In this document: positions 1 to 10,405 of the stretch, one piece after another
How the letters are laid out: each line of letters opens with the position of its first letter
Position numbering within the stretch: position 1 is the stretch's first letter
Assembly (NCBI RefSeq): GCF_009026145.1
Contig: NZ_WBUE01000002.1
Span: forward strand, 186,001-250,000
Reading direction: 5' to 3'
DNA length: 64,000 nucleotides
Origin: Hyphomicrobium sp.
Lineage (GTDB): Bacteria > Pseudomonadota > Alphaproteobacteria > Rhizobiales > Hyphomicrobiaceae
Made by a program: the position numbers and the translations under genes
The notes under the pieces: generated by a model
What the model was told of the DNA's origin: nothing
Databases searched by the model: none
The model's input: the letters and a program-made list of their open reading frames with translations, nothing else

Positions 1-2
1 GG

Positions 3-644
3 GTGCGGGTGCGCGTAGCCAATCTGAGCATGACCAGCCACCCCATTCATATGCACGGCTATCATTTCAGCGTCACCTGCACGGACGGTGGCTGGGTGCC
101 GGAAAGCGCCCGCTGGCCAGAGACGACGATCAATGTGCCCGTCGGTGCCATACGCGCCTTCGAGTTCGACGCCGCGTACGAGGGCGATTGGGCCCTGCAC
201 TGCCACAAGTCGCACCACACCATGAACGCCATGGGCCACAACGTGAAGACCTACATCGGGGTGGACCAGAAGGGGATCCAGCAGCAGATCCGCAACCTGG
301 TCGGCGGCGGCTACATGGCCATGGGCAAGGACGGCATGGCGGAGATGGGGGAGATGCAGATGCCGCTGCCCGACAACACGCTGCCGATGATGACGGGCTT
401 TGCGCAGTTCGGGGCCGTCGAGATGGGCGGCATGTTCACCGTCGTCAAAGTGCGCGAGGGCCTGGCACGCGACGACTACAAGGACCCGGGCTGGTTCAAG
501 AATCCGCCGGGCACGGTTGCTTTCGAGTGGAAGGGCGGGGCACTTGAAGCGCCGCGTGCCTCAGTTGGGAAGAATGGAGATGCGGGCGGTGCCGAGTTCA
601 AGGCCGTGAAGCCTCAAGGGCACGGCGGTCATTCTGGCCACTAG
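3..644 (+). CDS. Multicopper oxidase (CopA/laccase-like), C-terminal part, 5' truncated by window edge
   Basis: ORF open at window start; HPIHMHGYHF and HCHKSHHTMNAMGH copper-ligand motifs. Confidence 0.85.
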   Translation: MRVRVANLSMTSHPIHMHGYHFSVTCTDGGWVPESARWPETTINVPVGAIRAFEFDAAYEGDWALHCHKSHHTMNAMGHNVKTYIGVDQKGIQQQIRNLVGGGYMAMGKDGMAEMGEMQMPLPDNTLPMMTGFAQFGAVEMGGMFTVVKVREGLARDDYKDPGWFKNPPGTVAFEWKGGALEAPRASVGKNGDAGGAEFKAVKPQGHGGHSGH

Positions 645-1112
645 CGCTACACGCCATTACCGCTGATCGCTCCAATCTCAATGGCAAGCGTCACCTGCGC
701 TGATCAAACTCGCGTTTGAACTATTGTTTGTCGCCAACTCTACTCAAGCGCTGTGATAGCCCGCGCAGGACGTGCCAACCGGCAGACGCTATCACGCATG
801 CAGGCGCAGCAGCTACGGGGAAGGCACTTAAGCGCGTGACGCGCTTCACCTTCCGTTGCCAAGGGGTGAGAGAAGACTTCACAGCAATCGATCTGTTCCT
901 GGACCGGCCCTTCATATGGCCGAGGGTTGGGCAACTCGGCTGCTGACTTTATTGATTCCGCCGACGTCACAGTGACCTTCATTGCACGTTTCTATGGATA
1001 CATGTTGTTACGCAATTTCGGGGTCGCTACGGGCTGATCAGTTGATGTGCCCTGCCCACATATACGCATCCACTTTTGGATCAGGTCTGCGATCTTCGTT
1101 TGGAGGCATCCC

Positions 1113-1400
1113 ATGAAAACGTTGCTAACAGCCATAGCGCTCTTCGGATTCCTTGCCGTGTATGCGACGGCGGCTACATCACGCATCCTCTGCGACGAGG
1201 AGTATCAGTTATCGGGCGGCGCTTTCATCGCGACGCCGTACTGCCAGGATGAGTATTTGGCCAAGGTTGCGCGCGAGCGCGGCATGAATGTCAGCGGCGC
1301 GTTCGTCCGCAACGATCCTGCGATCAAAGAGGACGCCTGCCGGCGCGTCGGATACAATCTCCGCGTAAGGTTGGATTGCCCCACCTTCCGCGGCAACTAA
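1113..1400 (+). CDS. Small secreted hypothetical protein
   Basis: Internal start ATGAAAACG with upstream GGAGG; signal peptide MKTLLTAIALFGFLAVYATAA; Cys residues. Confidence 0.6.
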   Translation: MKTLLTAIALFGFLAVYATAATSRILCDEEYQLSGGAFIATPYCQDEYLAKVARERGMNVSGAFVRNDPAIKEDACRRVGYNLRVRLDCPTFRGN

Positions 1401-1631
1401 CGGTAGCGCGCCACAGACGCTAGCGATTCTTAGCCCCTTCCACAGCCAGCGCATGCCGGGAAACGCGCTATCATACGCAACGGCGCAGAGACCAGCTCTG
1501 CGCCCATCCGCAGTGGTCGAAGGAATCACAATCGATGGCATGCTCTTCATGGCCACGCGGCACGCCGCGTCGCTCGTCGACACGTTACCGGACTACGGAC
1601 TTCGCAGTGACTGGATAGGTGCGGCAACCAG

Positions 1632-1645
1632 TTGATCGATATCAA
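1632..1645. promoter_or_regulatory. Candidate FNR/FixK-type box TTGATCGATATCAA
   Basis: Perfect match to TTGAT-N4-ATCAA palindrome in a non-coding stretch. Confidence 0.45.
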
Positions 1646-2066
1646 TTCATAAGATCGCCGGTCGTGCGTATGTATCCCAATGCCACGCTTGCTTCCCCCG
1701 GCAAGCCAGCTCCCCCAGCTATCGTGGCAAGAAGGGGCGTCCCGGTCTTACCCTCAGACCCGGCGCCTCTTTTTTTCCTCTCGCTTCGGATTTGGATCGC
1801 CCTCGCTGCCCTGGCCCTTCGCCGCCATCTTCGGCGCCGGTGCGCGGCGAACATGCACATCTCAGCGTCCGCCGCGACGCTCTCTGCGCCCACCGCTAAC
1901 CCCACCGACCTCGCGAATTCCGAACAAGCGCGGCGTCAGTCCGACGGCTCAACGCGAAGCGGCGGGCCCATGGCCGAACAAGATGCCCCCAGGGGCTTCG
2001 TACGACAGACAGCGCGTCCTAGGTGTACCGCTTGCCGTCGGAGATCATTGCAGTTCCGCCAGCCAC

Positions 2067-2081
2067 GTTACAAGCCGTTAC
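2067..2081 (-). promoter_or_regulatory. GTAAC-N5-GTAAC direct-repeat motif (candidate OmpR-family response-regulator site)
   Basis: GTTAC AAGCC GTTAC on +; on minus TTATTTAGTAACGGCTTGTAAC, close to the copy at 24058. Confidence 0.45.
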
Positions 2082-2269
2082 TAAATAAATCGAGTGGGAT
2101 CCGAAATTGAACGTGCCCTGATGCGAAATCCTTCGAGCGGGCAGAAGCCCCCCGGCGGCATAGTCGTCTAGCCTGGAGACAAGCAATGATCATCACGGCC
2201 ACGGAATCGGACACGGGGACTATGGGCTGTGCGGGGCACTGCTAAATGGAAATACTTGAGAGAGCTGTC

Positions 2270-4054
2270 ATGCGGACGAATCTAACGCCGAAGGCGTTGC
2301 TATCGGCGCTCGTTTTTGCCTTGGCTTCTCCCGCGCTCGCGCACGAAGGGCACGATCACGGCCCGCCGGCTGTCGAATTGCCGACATCCAACCAGCCTCG
2401 CGCCATTGCAGCGAGTGAGGATTACGAGATCGTCGCGGTTCTCAAGGGCGAGGAGCTATTCATTTACGTAGACCGGTTCGCTGACAATAGCCCCGTGACC
2501 GAAGCTCGTCTCACTGTCACTTTCGGCACTACGGATATCCAGACCAAATTGATGCCAGACGGTGTCTTCAAACTTGAAAGTAGAGAACTACGGCGGCCGG
2601 GCAAGCATGAACTCATTTTCGCGGTTGAAGAAGGCTCGAAGAGTGATCTTCTGATTACAAGTCTCGAAGTTCCCGAGCTGGCACTTGAATTGGCACCACA
2701 GTCCAACTCGGACCGGTTCCTGACATCGCATCTTGAGACGGCAATTTCTACGGTGAAGTCTTGGGTGACCCCACGGCAAATCGGCGTAACCGGCGGCATT
2801 CTTGGCGTCCTTCTCTTGGCGCTGCTCATATTACGTCGAAGGAAAGCCAGAGCGCTCAAGGCTGTCGTTACCGAGGTGGATCAGGCTAATGCCGACGCGG
2901 CCAAGACCGGTGTGTCGAAGCTTCGACCAAGATCGGCAGGACCCGCCGCCGCTGCAGCAATTCTGCTGCTCTTAGTCTCGCCGGCGACAAGGGCCGTCGC
3001 CCACGGAGACGAGGACCATGGCGATGCCAAACAATCGATTGCATTTGCCGGCGATGCCCCACGGCGGTTGCCGGACGCAAGCGTCTACCTACCGAAGCCC
3101 TCGCAGCGACTGCTCGAAGTGAGAACCATCCAAGCCAGGGAGACGACGACACAGCCAAGCGTCTCGTTCGTGGGCCGCATCATCGCCAATCCCGACCGCT
3201 TCGCCGTCGTACAAAGCACGCTTGGTGGGCGCTTCACGGCGCCCGCTTCCGGTCTTCCGAAGCTCGGACAAGCCGTCAGGGCGGGCGAAGTTTTGGGCTA
3301 TGTGGCACCCTACATCGCTACGATTGACCGGTCCGACGCGGCCCAGACGGCGGGCAATCTCGAGCAAGAGATTGCACTGGCGGAAAACCGGCTAGCGCGC
3401 GCCAAGCGGCTGCTCGCGGTCAATGCCGGCACAAGAGTTCAGGTGGAGGAAATCGAGATCCAACTCAAGGGCCTTGAGAAGCGCCGAGCCGATCTGCGGG
3501 CGAACCAGACCACCCCCGAGCCGCTCGTTGCGCCCATCGAGGGCGTGATCGCCGCCACCAAGGTTGTGGCCGGACAGGTCATCGAGGCGAAGGACGTCCT
3601 GTACGAGATCATCGATCCGTCGAGCCTGTGGGTCGAGGCGTTCGCTTTCGACCAGTCTGCGCCTCAAGCATTCTCCGAGGCATCGGCAACGGCGCACAAC
3701 TCCGCTTCTTTCAAGCTGAGGTTCATCGGCCGGAGCCGTGCACTGCGACAGCAGTCGACCGTGCTGCATTTCGCCATCGAGAACCCCGCCACCTCCCTCA
3801 ACGTCGGAATGCCCGTCACAGTGCTGGTTCGGGAAGGCGCCGCGATCAAAGGCATCGTCCTTCCGAAAGCGGCCGTCGTCCGTGCCGGGAATGGTGAGAA
3901 TGTTGTGTGGCAGCACCGGGAGCCGGAGCGCTTCATTGCCGCGCCGGTCAAGGTTTCAAGCTTCGACGGCGAGCGCGTACTGGTAAAGGGTGGCCTCAAG
4001 GCTGGCGAACGCATCGTGGTTGAGGGCGCCGAGCTCATTAACCAGGTGCGGTAG
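2270..4054 (+). CDS. Heavy-metal efflux RND periplasmic adaptor (CzcB/CusB-like) with extra N-terminal exported domain
   Basis: HlyD-type lipoyl/barrel segments in C-terminal half; followed 12 bp later by RND pump; ORF also has an earlier ATG at 2246. Confidence 0.85.
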   Translation: MRTNLTPKALLSALVFALASPALAHEGHDHGPPAVELPTSNQPRAIAASEDYEIVAVLKGEELFIYVDRFADNSPVTEARLTVTFGTTDIQTKLMPDGVFKLESRELRRPGKHELIFAVEEGSKSDLLITSLEVPELALELAPQSNSDRFLTSHLETAISTVKSWVTPRQIGVTGGILGVLLLALLILRRRKARALKAVVTEVDQANADAAKTGVSKLRPRSAGPAAAAAILLLLVSPATRAVAHGDEDHGDAKQSIAFAGDAPRRLPDASVYLPKPSQRLLEVRTIQARETTTQPSVSFVGRIIANPDRFAVVQSTLGGRFTAPASGLPKLGQAVRAGEVLGYVAPYIATIDRSDAAQTAGNLEQEIALAENRLARAKRLLAVNAGTRVQVEEIEIQLKGLEKRRADLRANQTTPEPLVAPIEGVIAATKVVAGQVIEAKDVLYEIIDPSSLWVEAFAFDQSAPQAFSEASATAHNSASFKLRFIGRSRALRQQSTVLHFAIENPATSLNVGMPVTVLVREGAAIKGIVLPKAAVVRAGNGENVVWQHREPERFIAAPVKVSSFDGERVLVKGGLKAGERIVVEGAELINQVR

Positions 4055-4065
4055 GGAACGCCTCG

Positions 4066-7000
4066 ATGTTCAACTTCCTGGTCAGAAACAGCCTTAAGAA
4101 TCGCGTGTTCGTTCTCGCTGCCGCGCTCTTACTGATTGGCTATGGCAGCGTCGCTCTGCCGCGTCTGCCGGTGGACGTGTTCCCCGACCTCAACAAACCT
4201 CTCGTTACGCTCATGACCGAGGCCGAGGGGCTCGCGCCGCAAGAGGTTGAGCAGCTTGTCACTTACCCGATAGAAACGACGATGAACGGCATGCCTGGCG
4301 TCACGCGCGTCCGGTCCGTATCTGGCGTCGGCCTGTCGATCGTCTTTGTCGAGTTCGACTGGGGCACCGACATCTATCGCAACCGCCAGCAAGTGGCAGA
4401 GCGGCTCGCTCTGATCCAGAGCCAGCTTCCGCAGGGCGTACTCCCACAGATGGGGCCCATCTCGTCCATCATGGGCGAGATCATGCTCGTTGCCATCTCG
4501 AGCGACGGCCCGAGCCCGATGGACGTGCGGGAGATAGCTGACTTTGTGATCCGGCCGCAGCTCCTGGCGATCCCAGGTGTCAGCCAAGTGATCCCGATCG
4601 GGGGCGAGGTGCGACAGTATCGGGTGACACCCAACCTCGTCGCGATGCAGGCACTGGAGATCACCGCCGATACGATCGAGACCGCAATCAAGCGGTTCGG
4701 CTCCAATACCGGTGGCGGCTTCGTCGATCAGCACAGCCGCGAGTACCTCATCCGCAATGTTGGCTTGACCAACCGCCTCGAGGATCTCCGCAACGTGGTC
4801 GTCGCCTCCCGCGACGGACAGCCGATACTGTTGCGCCAAGTTGCCGAGGTGGATTTCGCTCCCCGCGTGAAGCGCGGAGACGCCGGCTTCATGGGCGCGC
4901 CCGCCGTTGTCATTTCGGTCCAGAAGCAGCCGGGCGCCGACACCATCAAGCTGACCAAGACAATCGAGACGACCCTCGCGGAGCTGGAGAAGACACTCCC
5001 GGAAGGAATCGCGGCGACCAACATACAGTTTCGGCAAGCAACCTTCATTGAGACCTCGATAGGCAATGTCGAAAAAGTCCTGGTCGAAGCCGCCGCCATC
5101 GTGGCGATTATCCTCATCGTCTTTCTCATGAATTGGCGGGCGACCATCATCTCGCTGACGGCTATTCCGATCTCAATTCTGATCACGGTCGTTGTGTTTC
5201 AGGCTTTCGGCCTCACGATCAACACCATGACGCTTGGCGGTCTTGCCATTGCCATGGGTGAGCTTGTCGACGACGCGGTCGTTGACGTCGAAAACGTCTT
5301 GCGGCGACTGAAAGAGAACTGCGCGGCATTACACCCTCAACCGGTGCTCGACGTTATCGCCCGTGCCTCTCAGGAGGTCCGCTCCGGCATCGTGAATGCC
5401 ACCATCATCATCGTGCTGGTGTTCGTGCCACTGTTTGCGCTGTCCGGCATTGAAGGCCGGCTCTTTTCGCCCCTCGGCGTTGCCTACATCGTGTCGATTC
5501 TGGGCAGCCTCATCACGTCGATCACGGTCACACCCGTGCTGTCCTACTATCTGCTCGCCAAGACAAGACACGCGGACGAGAAGGATAGCCTCGTGGCGGG
5601 CATCCTCAAGGCCGGCAACCGCAAGGCACTCGACTTCTTCTTCAACCACCCGATGCCGCTCATCAGCGTGATTGCGACCGCCGTGGTCGCCTCGGGCTAT
5701 GCGGCGACCTTGCTGCCACGTTCCTTCCTGCCGCCGTTCAATGAAGGCACGTTGACGATCAGCACACTCTTCAACCCCGGAATTTCACTGGCTGAATCGA
5801 ATCGGCTGGGTCTCATCGCCGAGCGCCTGATCCGCGAAGTGCCCGAAGTTGTATCCGTGGGCCGCCGCACGGGTCGCGCCGAATTGGACGAGCATGCGGA
5901 AGGCGTACATTCGAGCGAGATCGACGTGGACTTGAAGCGGTCGGAGCGACCGAAGGAGGCTGTGATGGCCGACATCCGGTCACGGCTATCCTCCCTGCCG
6001 ATGGCGGTCAACATCGGGCAGCCGATCTCGCACCGCTTGGACCACTTGTTGTCGGGCGTGCGCGCCGAAATTGCGCTCAAGGTTTACGGTGAGGATCTCG
6101 ACACCCTGCGCACGCTGGCCGAGACGTTGCGCGAAAAGCTGTCGCGCATCGACGGGCTCGTCGACCTGCAGATCGAGAAGCAGGTACGCATTCCCCAGCT
6201 TCGGGTTGCGGTCAATTACGAGAGGATCGCGCTTTACGGCATCACGCCCTCGGCGGTCACCGAGGCTCTCGAGGGTCTTTCCAATGGACGGGTCGTTTCG
6301 CAAATTTTGCAGGGTAATCGGCGCTTCGATGTGGTGCTCCGACTGCAGGATGCGGACCGCTCAACACAAGGGCTGAGCAAGCTCCTACTTCCCACGCCCA
6401 ACGGCTACATCCCCCTCGGTCTCGTCGCCACCGTCACCGAGGACGATGGGCCCAATCAGATCCTGCGGGAAAACGGGCAGAGGCGCATCGTGGTGCTCGC
6501 AAATAGCAACGGCCAGCGGGATTTGGCGAAGATCATCGCAGACATCCGCAGCGCCATTGCCACGACCCAGCTTCCGAGCGGCTACCGCACGAGCCTCGAG
6601 GGAACCTTCCAGGCGCAAGAGGAAGCGGCCTTGTTGATCGGACTCCTTTCGCTCATGTCGCTCGGGCTCATCTTCGTGGTGCTCTATACGCGCTACCAGT
6701 CGGTGATTTTGGCATTGATTATCATGGGCAACGTGCCGCTGGCGCTGATCGGCAGCATCATTGCGCTTTGGCTCGCCGGGCAACCCTTATCGGTGGCGAG
6801 CATGATCGGTTTCATCACGCTCACGGGCATCAGCGCGCGCAATGGCATCCTGAAAATCAGTCACTACATCAATTTGGCGCTCTACGAGGGAGAGACCTTC
6901 GGGCGGGCGCACATCATTCGCGGCAGCCTGGAGCGGCTGACGCCTGTCCTCATGACGGCACTTGCCGCGGGACTCGCCCTGATCCCGCTCTTGTTCGGTG

Positions 7001-7182
7001 CGGGGGAGGCCGGCCGCGAGATCCTGCACCCCGTGGCGGTCACCATTTTCGGTGGGCTCATCAGCTCCACGCTCCTCGACACCTTTCTCACGCCGGTCAT
7101 GTTCCTCAAGTTCGGGCGAAAGCCGCTCGAACGGATCATGGCCGGGAGAAAAGCAGCTCTCGCGCCGGCCGAAGCCTTTTAA
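4066..7182 (+). CDS. CzcA/CusA-family heavy-metal efflux RND transporter
   Basis: 1038 aa; RND signature segments (VDVFPDLNKPLVTLMTEAEGLAPQEVEQLVTYPIE; GELVDDAVVDVENVLRR). Confidence 0.93.
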   Translation: MFNFLVRNSLKNRVFVLAAALLLIGYGSVALPRLPVDVFPDLNKPLVTLMTEAEGLAPQEVEQLVTYPIETTMNGMPGVTRVRSVSGVGLSIVFVEFDWGTDIYRNRQQVAERLALIQSQLPQGVLPQMGPISSIMGEIMLVAISSDGPSPMDVREIADFVIRPQLLAIPGVSQVIPIGGEVRQYRVTPNLVAMQALEITADTIETAIKRFGSNTGGGFVDQHSREYLIRNVGLTNRLEDLRNVVVASRDGQPILLRQVAEVDFAPRVKRGDAGFMGAPAVVISVQKQPGADTIKLTKTIETTLAELEKTLPEGIAATNIQFRQATFIETSIGNVEKVLVEAAAIVAIILIVFLMNWRATIISLTAIPISILITVVVFQAFGLTINTMTLGGLAIAMGELVDDAVVDVENVLRRLKENCAALHPQPVLDVIARASQEVRSGIVNATIIIVLVFVPLFALSGIEGRLFSPLGVAYIVSILGSLITSITVTPVLSYYLLAKTRHADEKDSLVAGILKAGNRKALDFFFNHPMPLISVIATAVVASGYAATLLPRSFLPPFNEGTLTISTLFNPGISLAESNRLGLIAERLIREVPEVVSVGRRTGRAELDEHAEGVHSSEIDVDLKRSERPKEAVMADIRSRLSSLPMAVNIGQPISHRLDHLLSGVRAEIALKVYGEDLDTLRTLAETLREKLSRIDGLVDLQIEKQVRIPQLRVAVNYERIALYGITPSAVTEALEGLSNGRVVSQILQGNRRFDVVLRLQDADRSTQGLSKLLLPTPNGYIPLGLVATVTEDDGPNQILRENGQRRIVVLANSNGQRDLAKIIADIRSAIATTQLPSGYRTSLEGTFQAQEEAALLIGLLSLMSLGLIFVVLYTRYQSVILALIIMGNVPLALIGSIIALWLAGQPLSVASMIGFITLTGISARNGILKISHYINLALYEGETFGRAHIIRGSLERLTPVLMTALAAGLALIPLLFGAGEAGREILHPVAVTIFGGLISSTLLDTFLTPVMFLKFGRKPLERIMAGRKAALAPAEAF

Positions 7183-7202
7183 CTCTAGATACGGAGAACA
7201 CC

Positions 7203-7580
7203 ATGCGTGTAAAGCATCTCATCCTCGCCGCCGTACTATTCGCCGGCCCCGGAAATTCCTTCGCCCATGAGGAGGCGAACGGCCCCAACGGCGGCCAGAT
7301 CGCCGACGTGCAGGGCCACCATGTCGAGTTCACCGTCAAGGACAAAGAGATCGTCCTCTTTCTGACTGATGAAGACAGCAAGCCCATCGCCTCCAAGGGC
7401 GCCTCGGGCCGCGTGATCATTCAAGCCGGCGGCAGGCAGGTGACGGTAGCCTTGGCGCCGACCGATCCGAACGTGATGACCGCCAAGCTCGATGCTCCAC
7501 TTGCCGCACGAGCGAAAGTCGTCGTCTCGGCGAAACTCGGTGACGGTCACGATATCCAGGCACGCTTCGTCGCGAAGTGA
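7203..7580 (+). CDS. Small exported protein of the RND operon
   Basis: ATG at 7203 with GGAGA upstream; signal peptide; HEEANGPNGGQIADVQGHHVEF. Confidence 0.75.
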   Translation: MRVKHLILAAVLFAGPGNSFAHEEANGPNGGQIADVQGHHVEFTVKDKEIVLFLTDEDSKPIASKGASGRVIIQAGGRQVTVALAPTDPNVMTAKLDAPLAARAKVVVSAKLGDGHDIQARFVAK

Positions 7581-7593
7581 GGAGAAACCCGAG

Positions 7594-8076
7594 ATGTCGT
7601 ATTTTAAGAATTCGGCCATCCTGGCCTTGGTGCTTGCGATGCCCCTTGGCCTTGCGCGTGGGAGTGAAGAGCAAGGACATCACGGGCAAGATGAAAGTTC
7701 GGCAAATGGCATACCCGGCGACATGAATAAGCCGTCGCGGCTTGTCGCGGTATCCATGCGGGAAGGGGATGGCAAGATGCTGTTTGTGCCCGACGCCGTG
7801 ACCGTGGCCAAGGGAGAGCAGATTCACTTCCAGCTAAGGAATGACGGGGAGCTCGAGCATGAATTCGTGCTAGGGACCGCTGAGGAGTTCGCCGAGCACG
7901 CCGAAAAAATGAAGGCGCCTGATACGATGCACCGCGGCCCCAACGCCGTGCTACTCGGGCCAAAGGCGAGCGGGGATCTTGTCTGGAAATTCACGACGCC
8001 GGGCGACTTTGAATTTGCTTGCCTTATTCCCGGTCACCTGGAGGCTGGGATGAAGGGAAAAGTCGTCGTGAAATGA
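7594..8076 (+). CDS. Cupredoxin/plastocyanin-like periplasmic copper protein
   Basis: HEFVLGT...FEFACLIPGHLEAGMKGKVVV type-1 copper ligand pattern; signal peptide. Confidence 0.88.
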   Translation: MSYFKNSAILALVLAMPLGLARGSEEQGHHGQDESSANGIPGDMNKPSRLVAVSMREGDGKMLFVPDAVTVAKGEQIHFQLRNDGELEHEFVLGTAEEFAEHAEKMKAPDTMHRGPNAVLLGPKASGDLVWKFTTPGDFEFACLIPGHLEAGMKGKVVVK

Positions 8077-8388
8077 CGGGCGAATTGTTGGGAGTTCGGG
8101 CATCGCTTATGGTGCGAAGACAGACTATGGGACCTTGCCATACACGACGCCCAACAATGCTAATGTTGTGCCCATGAGCATTGCCCGCCATGCACAATCG
8201 TTGAGGCTGCCATTTAGGGCCGCGCCCGCGAGGGCGGTCTGCCCGTTCAAGGAATATGGCGTCAGAGCACGCTCAATTCGCAGAGATGATCCTCTCCATG
8301 GACTCGTAGCTCCTGAACAGCAAAGTCGAAATCGCGAGGTGATGATAATGTTTGGCGCAATGCAACGAGCGACTGACTGGAGGACGGG

Positions 8389-8655
8389 ATGCTGAACACG
8401 AAACTGGTCACCTGGGCGCTGGGCCTCTTCACCGCCGTCACCTTCGTGGTGTGCGTAATATACGGCCTCGTGACGCCACAGAGTCTGCGTATGAGCGAAT
8501 TTCTCGAAATGGTGCTGCCGGCCTTCAAGTGGCTCACCTGGTGGGGCTTTCTGCTCGGCCTCGTAGAGAGCTTTCTGTACGGGGTCTATGTCGGCCTGGT
8601 GTATTGTCCGATCTATAATTGGTTGTACCGGCTCTGGGGTGAGGAGCGGGAATGA
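8389..8655 (+). CDS. DUF5676-like small membrane protein
   Basis: 88 aa, two TM segments, FKWLTWWGFLLGLVESFLYGVYVGLVYCPIYNWLYR. Confidence 0.75.
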   Translation: MLNTKLVTWALGLFTAVTFVVCVIYGLVTPQSLRMSEFLEMVLPAFKWLTWWGFLLGLVESFLYGVYVGLVYCPIYNWLYRLWGEERE

Positions 8656-8779
8656 TGATGGCGGGGGCCTTCGCGCTGCCGATAACCAGCGATGAGCGCC
8701 AGAACGGCGGGGGAGCGTTTCCTGTCGAAAGGATCCAGATTCTTATCGGCGCGTGTTCAGACAACGAGCAGCGGCAAAC

Positions 8780-10036
8780 TCAGAGAAGCCGGCGTGCCGC
8801 CCTCCCGATCAGCTCAAGGCCGCGCTCGCGCCATCCGCGAAGCCGCCATTGCGACGGCATTACCTGCGCCGCATCCCGGACATCATCCTCATGCTGGACG
8901 CGCAGTGCTTCTGCCAAATTACGATCACGCGCGATTAGCACCAGCTCCTGGTTGACGAACAGGCTCAAGTGATCGAGGTTGGCTGACCCGATTACGCTCC
9001 ATTCCCCATCGACCACTGATGCCTTGGCGTGCAGTTTGCGTGACAAGTACTCGTAGACCTGGACACCCGCCGCCAGGAGAGGCGCGTAAGCGGCCCGAGT
9101 CGCCCAGCCTGCGACCAGCGGGTCGCCTGTGCGGGGAACCAGCAGTCGCACCTCAACGCCGCGCTTTGCCGCGTTTCGGAGTGCTGTTTCGATGAGCGTT
9201 CCCGGCGCGAAATAGGGCGACGTGAGAGCCAAGTAGCGTTGCGACCTTTCGATCAGGTTTGCGTGCAGACAGGCGAGGCGTTGTTGGCAATAGCGCGAAT
9301 GGCTTGGCACGAGTAGCGCGTCGAGTCCTGTGGGCGTTTCCGGAATTGCTTCGGGATGGATGGGTGTCGTGTCGTTCCAAAGCTGGTCGGACAACAGGGA
9401 GGCAACACGCGCAAGCGGCCCAGCAACGCGGACATGCGTGTCGCGCTGTCGGCGATCCCCAGATAGTTTGCGCGAGTTCAGTCGGCGAATGTTGAAACCG
9501 CCAAGAAAAGCAACCTGGCCATCGACAACGAGGAGCTTACGATGGTTTCGCTGAAGGTACTCAAGCGGGCGGAGCCAGCGAAAAGGATGGAACCACTTAA
9601 ACTTTACGCCCGCGAGCTCAAGGTCGCGCTGAATGCTGGCAAATGCCGGGTAGCCAGACCCGAACGCGTCCAGGTGTAGGTGTACCTGGAGCCCCGCGCG
9701 AGCCTTGGCTGCCAATGCGGTAGCAAAGCGCTTCCCCACCTCGTCGGCCGCGAAGATGTACGACTCCATCCCGACGTCGCGCTGGGCGCCTTCGATGCTG
9801 TCGATCATCGCGTCGTAAAGCTCATCGCCCTCGGTAAAGACGCGGAAAGTACCGCGTCCCTCACGGAGCGACGGCACGCAAATTCGCGCGCGTTCGCTCG
9901 CTATGTCAGCCTGCCTGCACGCTGTGGAAGGACCGGTGTTGCACTTGACCTCGGCAGGTCCTCGCGAGTCGTTTCGATCAGTCATTCCGCGCCCGTGGAC
10001 GTCTGTCGACCGTGCGTCACTTGGTTGTCCTCCCAA
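8780..10036 (-). CDS. Phospholipase D-family protein, cardiolipin synthase-like
   Basis: Two HKD motifs: HRKLLVVDGQVAFLGGFN and HAKASVVDGEWSVIGSANLD. Confidence 0.88.
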   Translation of the reverse strand: MGGQPSDARSTDVHGRGMTDRNDSRGPAEVKCNTGPSTACRQADIASERARICVPSLREGRGTFRVFTEGDELYDAMIDSIEGAQRDVGMESYIFAADEVGKRFATALAAKARAGLQVHLHLDAFGSGYPAFASIQRDLELAGVKFKWFHPFRWLRPLEYLQRNHRKLLVVDGQVAFLGGFNIRRLNSRKLSGDRRQRDTHVRVAGPLARVASLLSDQLWNDTTPIHPEAIPETPTGLDALLVPSHSRYCQQRLACLHANLIERSQRYLALTSPYFAPGTLIETALRNAAKRGVEVRLLVPRTGDPLVAGWATRAAYAPLLAAGVQVYEYLSRKLHAKASVVDGEWSVIGSANLDHLSLFVNQELVLIARDRNLAEALRVQHEDDVRDAAQVMPSQWRLRGWRERGLELIGRAARRLL

Positions 10037-10286
10037 ATCGTGACCTCAAACAAGACGTTTCTGAGCCAATCGTAACATGATGACCAAGCTCGCTCGTGTA
10101 TCGAAGGAAGGGTCTCAGGTCAGCAAGCCGCAGGTCTGGGTTCAAACTTCGCGCTCGGTAGGTGGGTGATCGTGTCTTGGACGACTACGCATGTGATGGC
10201 GCGTTCGCCGATACGCTCGCCACTCTAAAGGCTTTCTACTGGCGCGGTCGGCCAGATCAGTAGCACGTAGGGATCGACGGAGCCTA

Positions 10287-10405
10287 TGCATGAGCGAATT
10301 TATCGAAACGAGTTTGCTGGCGTTCAAGTGGCTCACTGGTGGGGCACTCTCCTGGGACCCGTGGAGAGCTTCCTGTACGAGGTCTATGCCGGCTTGGCTG
10401 CTGCA
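10287..10405 (+). pseudogene. Remnant of a second DUF5676-like gene
   Basis: MSEFIETSLLAFKWLT | HWWGTLLGPVESFLYEVYAGL matches the 8389-8655 product across two frames; one C missing in CTCAC(C)TGGTGG. Confidence 0.7.

Noticed and set aside
1209-1583. 124-aa minus-strand ORF
   Set aside because: Overlaps the better-supported secreted protein at 1113-1400 and lacks a convincing start or family.
6768-7202. Upstream part of the 270-aa ORF ending at 7580
   Set aside because: Out-of-frame overlap with the RND pump; real start is the signal-peptide ATG at 7203.
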